Shown piece by piece: positions 58,700-64,000 of a DNA stretch of 64,000 nt (within the stretch, counting starts at the first letter, position 1; every line of letters begins with the position of its first letter). Made by a program: the position numbers and the translations under genes. Source of the DNA: Geodermatophilus amargosae (GTDB taxonomy: Bacteria; Actinomycetota; Actinomycetes; Mycobacteriales; Geodermatophilaceae); NCBI RefSeq assembly GCF_900116515.1, contig NZ_FPBA01000002.1:453353-517352 (forward strand), read 5' to 3'. The notes beneath the pieces were generated by a model that saw only the letters and a program-made list of their open reading frames with translations, was not told the DNA's origin and did not search any database.

Positions 58700-61600
58700 C
58701 TACGCGGTCAGGGCGTCGATCGCCTTGTAGACGCGCTGCTCGGAGATGGGCCGCGGCATGCCGAGCTGCTGGGCGAACAGGCCCACGCGCAGGTCCTCGA
58801 CCATCCAGCGGATGCGAGCGACCGGGTCGTCCGGCGCGCCCGTGGGCGGCACCTCGCGCCGCAGCTGCTCGTACTCGGCGGTGACCGCGGCGACCTGCTC
58901 CGTCCACAGCGCGTCGCGCACCGCGTTGGCCGGGAGCTTCTCCAGCCGCAGCGCCATGCCCCGGAGGTAGCGGACCAGGTCGGGCAGCCGCAGACGGCCG
59001 GCATCGGCGACGAAGCCGCGGTGCAGCAGGCCGGCCATCTGCCGGCGCAGGTCGGCGATCGCGGCCTCGGGGACCCGCCGGCCCGGCGCGGCACCGATGG
59101 CGACGGCGACCTCGCGGGCCTGGGTCAGCACCTCCTCGACCCGCCGGACGGCGTCCTGCGTGATCGGCAGCAGCTGCTGCTTCGCCGTCGCCACCAGGGC
59201 GGCGAACGCCGCCTCGTCCCGCGGCGGCCCGCCGGCAGCGGCGAGCAGCTCGTCGGCCGCGGCGTCGACGCAGTCGTCGACCAGCGCCGGGATCTCGCCG
59301 TCGGGGTTGAACTGCAGCGCCAGGCGGCTCCTCGGGCCGAGGCCCTTGACCACCTGCCGGGTCGGCGAGCCCGCGACGAGCACGAGCAGCCGGCGCGCGC
59401 CCCGCCAGGTCAGCCGGGTGGCCTCGGCCTCGGTGGCCACCACCCGGACGCCGGCCGCCGCCCCCTCGTCGACCAGCGCGGGGTAGGCGGTGACCACGTG
59501 ACCGCCGCGGCGCACCTGGACGGTGCGCGGCAGCTCGCCGATCGTCCAGGCGGTCAGCCCGGTGCGCTCGAGGTCGGAGGCGGCCCGGGCCAGGCTCGCG
59601 CGGCTGGCCGGGGCGACCCGGGCGCGCAGCGAGCCGAGCTCCTTGCCCCGCGCGAGCTCGCGCCCGCCGTCGTCGAGCACGCGGAACGTCGCCCGCAGGT
59701 GTGCGGGCACCTCCGCGGGCGCCCAGGCGTCCGGCGGGACGACGACGGCCGCGGACCGGCGCAGCTCGCGCTCCAGCGCCGGGAGCAGCGGCTCGGTGGG
59801 GCTGATCCGCGGCAGGACCTCGCGCACGCGGTCGGGGATCGGCACCAGCGCCCGGCGCAGCTGCTTGGGCAGCGTCCGCAGCAGCGCCGTCACCAGCTCC
59901 TCCCGCAGGCCGGGGACGGTGAAGGCCAGCGACTCCCCCGACGTCCGCTCGGCGACGGCGTCGAGCACCGCCAGCGGGACGTCGACGGTGACGCCGTCCT
60001 GCGGGGAACCGGGGGCGAAGGCGTAGGAGAGCGGCAGGGTGAGCCCCTGCGTCAGCGGCACCTCGTCGGGGAAGTCCTCGACGCGCACCTGCCCGGCCGC
60101 GGCCGCGTTGGTGAGCACCTCCGGGGTGAGGGTGAGCAGGTCCGGCGTCGCGCGGCGCGCGGACTTCCACCACCGGTCGAAGTGCCGGGTGGAGACGACG
60201 TCGGCGGGGATGCGCGCGTCGTAGAGCTCGAACAGCGTCTCGTCGTCGACCCGGATGTCACGGCGGCGAGCCCGCTCCTCCAGCTCGGCGACCCGCTCGA
60301 TCGCGCGCTGGTTCTCGGCCCAGAACCGGTGGTGCGTCGTCCACTCGCCCTGGACGAGCGCGTGCCGGACGAACAGCTCCCGGGAGACGACGGGGTCGAT
60401 CGAGCCGTACTGCACGCGCCGGCCGACGACCAGCGGGATGCCGAACAGCGTCACGCGCTCGGTGGCGACGACGGAGCCGCGCTTGGCGTCCCACCGCGGC
60501 TCGGAGTACTCGCGCCTGACCAGGTGCCCGGCAAGCCGCTCGACGTCGTCGGGGTCGACGCGCGCCACCGTCCGGGCGAACAGCCGGCTGGTCTCCACGA
60601 GCTCGGCGGCCACGACCCAGCGCGGCGGCTTCTTCGCCAGCGGGGTGCCCGGGGCGATGACGAACCGGGCACCGCGGGCGCCCAGGTACTCGCGCCCGCC
60701 ACGGCGGCGGGGTGCGTCCTTGCCGCCCCGGGAGTCCTCCACCTGCAGGCCGACCTGGGACAGCAGCCCGGCGAGCAGGGCGACGGAGATCCCGCGCTCG
60801 TCGGGCTCCGCGGCGAGCGCGCCGGGGGTCATGCCGAGGCGGCGGGCGGTGCCGCGCAGCTGGCCGTGCAGGTCCTGCCACTCGCGGATGCGCAGGTAGT
60901 GGAGGAACTCGCGCTTGACCGTGCGGCGGAACGCGCTGCCGGAGAGCGCCTCCTGCTGCTCGGTCAGGTACCGCCAGAGGTTGAGCAGCGTGAGGAAGTC
61001 GGAGTGCTCGTCGGCGAACCGCGCGTGCATCTCGTCGGCGGCCTGCTGGTGCTCACTCGGCCGCTCGCGCGGGTCCTGGATCGTCAGGCCCGCCGCGACG
61101 ACGAGCACCTCCTCGAGGACGCCGCGCCGGTCGGCCTCGACCACCATGCGGCCGAGGCGGGGGTCGAGCGGGAGCTGGGCGAGGGCGCGCCCGGTCTCGG
61201 TCAGCCGCCCCTCGGCGTCCAGGGCGCCGAGCTCCTCGAGCAGGGCGCGGCCGTCGGCGATCGCACGCCGGTCCGGCGGGTCGACGAACGGGAAGTCCTC
61301 GACCGCACCGAGGTCGAGCGCGGCCATCTGCAGCAGCACCGACGCCAGGCTGGTGCGGAGGATCTCCGGGTCGGTGTACTCGGGCCGGCCCTCGAAGTCC
61401 TCCTCGGTGTACAGGCGGATCGCGACGCCCTCGGCCACGCGCCCGCAGCGGCCCGAGCGCTGCCGCGCCGACGCCTGGCTGACCGGCTCGATGGGCAGCC
61501 GCTGCACCTTCGTCCGCGCGCTGTAGCGGGAGATGCGCGCGGTCCCGGGGTCGACGACGTAGCGGATGCCGGGCACGGTCAGCGACGTCTCGGCGACGTT

Positions 61601-62689
61601 GGTGGCCAGCACGACGCGGCGGCCGGTGTGCGGCTGGAAGACCCGGTGCTGGTCGGCGGCCGACAGGCGGGAGTAGAGCGGCAGCACCTCGACGCCGGGG
61701 AAGCGCTCGGCGAGAGCGTCGGCGGTGTCGCGGATCTCGCGCTCGCCGGCGAGGAACACCAGCACGTCCCCCGGGCCCTCGTGCGCCAGCTCCTCGACGG
61801 CGTCGCCGATGGCGGTGACCTGGTCGCGGTCGGGGTCGGCGGCCGGATCGCCCTCGGGGGCGTCGGGGTCGACGACGGGGCGGTAGCGGACCTCCACCGG
61901 GTACGTGCGGCCGCTGACCTCGACGACGGGCACGTCGGCGCCGTCCACGGAACTCTGCCCACCGTCACCGAGTCCTGCGAAGTGCTTGGCGATCCGGTCG
62001 ACGTCGATGGTGGCCGAGGTGATGACGACCTTGAGGTCGGGGCGGCGCGGCAGGAGCTGGGCCAGGTAGCCCAGCAGGAAGTCGATGTTGAGGCTCCGCT
62101 CGTGCGCCTCGTCGATGATGAGCGTGTCGTACTGGCGCAGCAGCCGGTCGTGGGCGATCTCGGCCAGCAGGACGCCATCGGTCATGAGCTTGACCAGCGT
62201 GCCGTCACCGACCTGGTCGGTGAAGCGGACCTTCCAGCCCACCGCGCCCCCCAGGGGCGTGTCGAGCTCCTCGGCGATCCGCTCGGCCACCGTGCGCGCG
62301 GCGATCCGGCGCGGCTGCGTGTGCCCGATCCGGCCCCGCACGCCGCGGCCGAGCTCGAGGGCGATCTTGGGCAGCTGCGTCGTCTTGCCCGAGCCGGTCT
62401 CCCCGGCGACGACGACGACCTGGTTCTCGCGCAGGGCGGCGGCGATGTCGTCGCGACGGGCACTGACCGGCAGCTGCTCGGGATAGGTGATCACCGGGAG
62501 GGCGGCCCGCCGGCGCGCGATGCGCTCCTCGGCGGCGGTGACGTCGGTGGCGATCTTCTCGAGCGCACGCTCGCGAGCGGCGTCGTCGCGGGTGCGCCTC
62601 AGGCCCTCGAGCCGCCGGCCGAGCCGGTGCTCGTCGTCCAGGGTCAGCGCGGCCAGCCGGGACCGGAGGTCCGTGAGGGTCGCGGTCAC
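58700..62689 (-). CDS. hrpA: ATP-dependent RNA helicase HrpA
   Basis: 1329 residues. DExH helicase: GETGSGKTTQLPK, DEAHERS, SAT, and QRSGRCGRVAEG, then HA2, OB-fold and a DUF3418 C-terminal region typical of HrpA (full-length about 1300). Functions in mRNA processing and ribosome rescue. GTG 62689 preferred; ATG 62761 would add an Arg/Pro extension. Confidence 0.95.
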   Translation of the reverse strand: MTATLTDLRSRLAALTLDDEHRLGRRLEGLRRTRDDAARERALEKIATDVTAAEERIARRRAALPVITYPEQLPVSARRDDIAAALRENQVVVVAGETGSGKTTQLPKIALELGRGVRGRIGHTQPRRIAARTVAERIAEELDTPLGGAVGWKVRFTDQVGDGTLVKLMTDGVLLAEIAHDRLLRQYDTLIIDEAHERSLNIDFLLGYLAQLLPRRPDLKVVITSATIDVDRIAKHFAGLGDGGQSSVDGADVPVVEVSGRTYPVEVRYRPVVDPDAPEGDPAADPDRDQVTAIGDAVEELAHEGPGDVLVFLAGEREIRDTADALAERFPGVEVLPLYSRLSAADQHRVFQPHTGRRVVLATNVAETSLTVPGIRYVVDPGTARISRYSARTKVQRLPIEPVSQASARQRSGRCGRVAEGVAIRLYTEEDFEGRPEYTDPEILRTSLASVLLQMAALDLGAVEDFPFVDPPDRRAIADGRALLEELGALDAEGRLTETGRALAQLPLDPRLGRMVVEADRRGVLEEVLVVAAGLTIQDPRERPSEHQQAADEMHARFADEHSDFLTLLNLWRYLTEQQEALSGSAFRRTVKREFLHYLRIREWQDLHGQLRGTARRLGMTPGALAAEPDERGISVALLAGLLSQVGLQVEDSRGGKDAPRRRGGREYLGARGARFVIAPGTPLAKKPPRWVVAAELVETSRLFARTVARVDPDDVERLAGHLVRREYSEPRWDAKRGSVVATERVTLFGIPLVVGRRVQYGSIDPVVSRELFVRHALVQGEWTTHHRFWAENQRAIERVAELEERARRRDIRVDDETLFELYDARIPADVVSTRHFDRWWKSARRATPDLLTLTPEVLTNAAAAGQVRVEDFPDEVPLTQGLTLPLSYAFAPGSPQDGVTVDVPLAVLDAVAERTSGESLAFTVPGLREELVTALLRTLPKQLRRALVPIPDRVREVLPRISPTEPLLPALERELRRSAAVVVPPDAWAPAEVPAHLRATFRVLDDGGRELARGKELGSLRARVAPASRASLARAASDLERTGLTAWTIGELPRTVQVRRGGHVVTAYPALVDEGAAAGVRVVATEAEATRLTWRGARRLLVLVAGSPTRQVVKGLGPRSRLALQFNPDGEIPALVDDCVDAAADELLAAAGGPPRDEAAFAALVATAKQQLLPITQDAVRRVEEVLTQAREVAVAIGAAPGRRVPEAAIADLRRQMAGLLHRGFVADAGRLRLPDLVRYLRGMALRLEKLPANAVRDALWTEQVAAVTAEYEQLRREVPPTGAPDDPVARIRWMVEDLRVGLFAQQLGMPRPISEQRVYKAIDALTA

Positions 62690-62899
62690 GGGCGCGCTCG
62701 GCTCTCTTCCAGGTGAGGGGACGGCAGGCGGCGACCGGGGCCGCCGCCCCCAGGATCGCACCGGGTCGGACCCGCGCCGCCGGACGTCCGGCGCATCAGG
62801 TGCAGGTCGGACAACGCCACGGGGGGACGGACCCTTCCCGGCAGCGCGCTCCGGGCGCCTCCGCCGTTCCTGTCGCGCACGTCACCGATGCATGTAAGC

Positions 62900-62934
62900 T
62901 GCAACTGGTTGCATGTGTCCCGCAACCAGTTGTA
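62900..62934. promoter_or_regulatory. Two MarR-type operators over a promoter
   Basis: TGCAACTGGTTGCA (62900-62913) is a perfect 6-2-6 inverted repeat; CGCAACCAGTTGTA (62921-62934) is nearly one. Centres are 21 bp apart. TTGCAT (62909-62914) and TAGCGT (62933-62938), 18 bp apart, form a promoter embedded in them. Confidence 0.7.
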
Positions 62935-62973
62935 GCGTCCACCTGTCTTCGCCTCCTGCCCCCCGGAGCCCCC

Positions 62974-63510
62974 GTGTCCAGTTCCTCCCTCCCCGGCGCC
63001 GGCCCGTCCACCGCGCCGTCGCCGGAGCGGACGGCGGAGGTCCGCAGGCTCTCGGAGCAGATGCCGCGCTTCATGCGCCTGGTGCACGCGTTCAAGAGCC
63101 TCCCGGCCGCCACCGACGGCCGGGAGCGCGCCGCCCTGGTCCTGCTGTTCCCGCTGACCCGCCTCGGGCCGCTGCGCCAGAGCGCACTGGCCGAGCTCGT
63201 GCACGCCGACCCCTCGACGGTCAGCCGGCACGTCGGGTGGCTGGTCGAGCAGGACCTGGTGCGGCGCGTGGCCGACGAGACCGACGGCCGCGCCACCCGC
63301 CTGGTCGTGACCGACGCCGGCCGCGCCGCCGTCGAGCGCCTGGCCGAGGAGCGCACCAGTCAGCTCTGCTCGATGCTCACCGGCTGGTCCGACGCCGACC
63401 TCGCCGCCCTCACCGGCCTGTTCGGGCGCCTGCTCGACGACCTCACGGCAGCGCTGCCGTCCGATCCCCGCTCCCCCTCCGCACTCCCCGTCCCGAGAGA
63501 GAACCCATGA
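62974..63510 (+). CDS. MarR-family regulator
   Basis: 178 residues. Winged helix (LRQSALAELVHADPSTVSRH, wing DETDGRATRLVV). GTG 62974 with GGAG five bases before it. Overlaps the exporter start (ATGA). It likely represses itself and the exporter through the two palindromes upstream; ligands unknown. Confidence 0.92.
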   Translation: MSSSSLPGAGPSTAPSPERTAEVRRLSEQMPRFMRLVHAFKSLPAATDGRERAALVLLFPLTRLGPLRQSALAELVHADPSTVSRHVGWLVEQDLVRRVADETDGRATRLVVTDAGRAAVERLAEERTSQLCSMLTGWSDADLAALTGLFGRLLDDLTAALPSDPRSPSALPVPRENP

Positions 63511-64000
63511 CCCAGACCACCCGTGCCAGCGCGGACGACCGGAGGGACGCCCGCGCGGCGGCCGCCGCGCCGGACGCCAGTGGCGTCTTCAGCCACCGGC
63601 AGATCCTCACGATCATCGTCGGGCTGATGGTCGCGATGTTCCTCGCGGCGCTCGACCAGACCGTCGTCGCGACCGCGATCCGCACCATCGCCGACGACCT
63701 GCAGGGCTACGACCTGCAGGCCTGGGCGACCACGGCGTTCCTCATCACGTCGACGATCTCCACGCCGCTCTACGGCAAGCTCTCCGACATCTACGGCCGG
63801 CGGCCCTTCTACCTGTTCGCCATCGCAGTCTTCGTCGTCGGCTCGGTGCTGTGCGGCATGGCGACGTCGATGTACGAGCTGGCCGCCTTCCGCGCGGTCC
63901 AGGGCATCGGCGCCGGTGGCCTGATGTCGCTGGCGCTGGCGATCATCGGCGACATCGTGCCGCCGCGGGAGCGCTCCCGCTACCAGGGCTACTTCATGGC
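63507..64000 (+). CDS. DHA2-family MFS exporter, C-terminus beyond the window
   Basis: First 164 residues seen. Cytoplasmic Asp/Ala-rich N-tail, helix 1 MFLAALDQTVVATAI (family motif), loop GKLSDIYGRRPFYLF, helix 4 RAVQGIGAGGLMSLA. Second DHA2 exporter of the window; MarR-controlled, suggesting response to a toxic ligand. Confidence 0.92.
   Translation, partial: MTQTTRASADDRRDARAAAAAPDASGVFSHRQILTIIVGLMVAMFLAALDQTVVATAIRTIADDLQGYDLQAWATTAFLITSTISTPLYGKLSDIYGRRPFYLFAIAVFVVGSVLCGMATSMYELAAFRAVQGIGAGGLMSLALAIIGDIVPPRERSRYQGYFM

Noticed and set aside
59021..62716. 1.2-kb-codon plus-strand open frame opposite hrpA
   Set aside because: Shadow frame: composition is Gly/Gln/Asp/His-rich without domains, while the minus strand has all HrpA motifs.
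1..64000. Mobile elements, prophage genes, tRNA or rRNA
   Set aside because: Read through both strands and saw no transposase, integrase, phage gene, terminal inverted repeats, tRNA cloverleaf or rRNA; no search tool was available.

Overview
The window reads as a chromosome fragment from a very GC-rich actinobacterium. The signs are heavy G/C use at third codon positions, many GTG starts, ATGA/GTGA start-stop overlaps, two mycothiol genes (mshA, mshD), a SenX3-RegX3 phosphate two-component system and an RsiG anti-sigma factor. The family is probably Geodermatophilaceae or a near relative such as Blastococcus, Geodermatophilus or Modestobacter; that placement is my inference from protein style, not from a search. 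I see no IS element, prophage, tRNA, rRNA or CRISPR array. About 70 genes are called. The first (ppx) and the last (an MFS exporter) run off the ends.

Layout. (1) 1-20.1 kb carries ppx, an MFS/thymidylate-kinase-like fusion, a GlxA-type regulator, regX3-senX3 divergent from phoU, gpmA, mshA with ybjN and a DHA2 exporter, murB, a pair of methyltransferase-like genes, and a DUF2516 / HbhA-like / XRE-regulator set. From memory this order resembles Mycobacterium tuberculosis Rv0474-Rv0496. (2) 20.1-28 kb carries an asparaginase, rsiG (c-di-GMP-binding anti-sigma), ygfZ, a Fur-family gene, the alternative D-glutamate pair murD2-murL, and nhaA. (3) 28-34.4 kb is accessory: a TetR/epimerase pair, a DUF885 peptidase, nitrobindin, and an SDR. 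(4) 34.4-44.3 kb is a sulfur, nitrogen and phosphate block: sseC, rhodanese, a cysteine-containing leader peptide, thioredoxin, lmeA, glnR, mshD and pstSCAB. This resembles Rv0811c-Rv0821c. (5) 44.3-58.7 kb holds an LCP cell-wall ligase divergent from a 14-residue-repeat rod protein, small stress-type proteins, a siderophore reductase, a second two-component system, a thioesterase, cysQ-cysD-cysN, a P450 and small regulators. (6) 58.7-64 kb holds an HrpA helicase, then a MarR regulator with its exporter.

How it works together. The phosphate genes (ppx, senX3-regX3, phoU, pstSCAB) lie in two places. Both phoU and pstS are preceded by 11-bp direct-repeat Pho boxes set at exactly the same distance from a TACCNT -10 element. 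Sulfur assimilation (cysQDN), sulfur transfer (rhodanese-sseC under a Cys-containing leader ORF) and mycothiol synthesis (mshA, mshD) are co-represented. The cell-wall genes (murB, murD2, murL, LCP) include the L-Glu-adding ligase plus epimerase route to D-Glu.

A repeated architectural feature is a -10-like hexamer (TANNNT, often TAGGCT or TACCGT) placed 6-8 nt before the GTG/ATG start. It occurs before about 20 genes, implies widespread leaderless mRNAs, and was used to choose many starts. The most notable items are the Cys-codon leader peptide, the twin Pho boxes, the double-motif RsiG, the repeat-rod gene, the degenerate kinase domain fused to an MFS transporter, and a gene with two compensating frameshifts.
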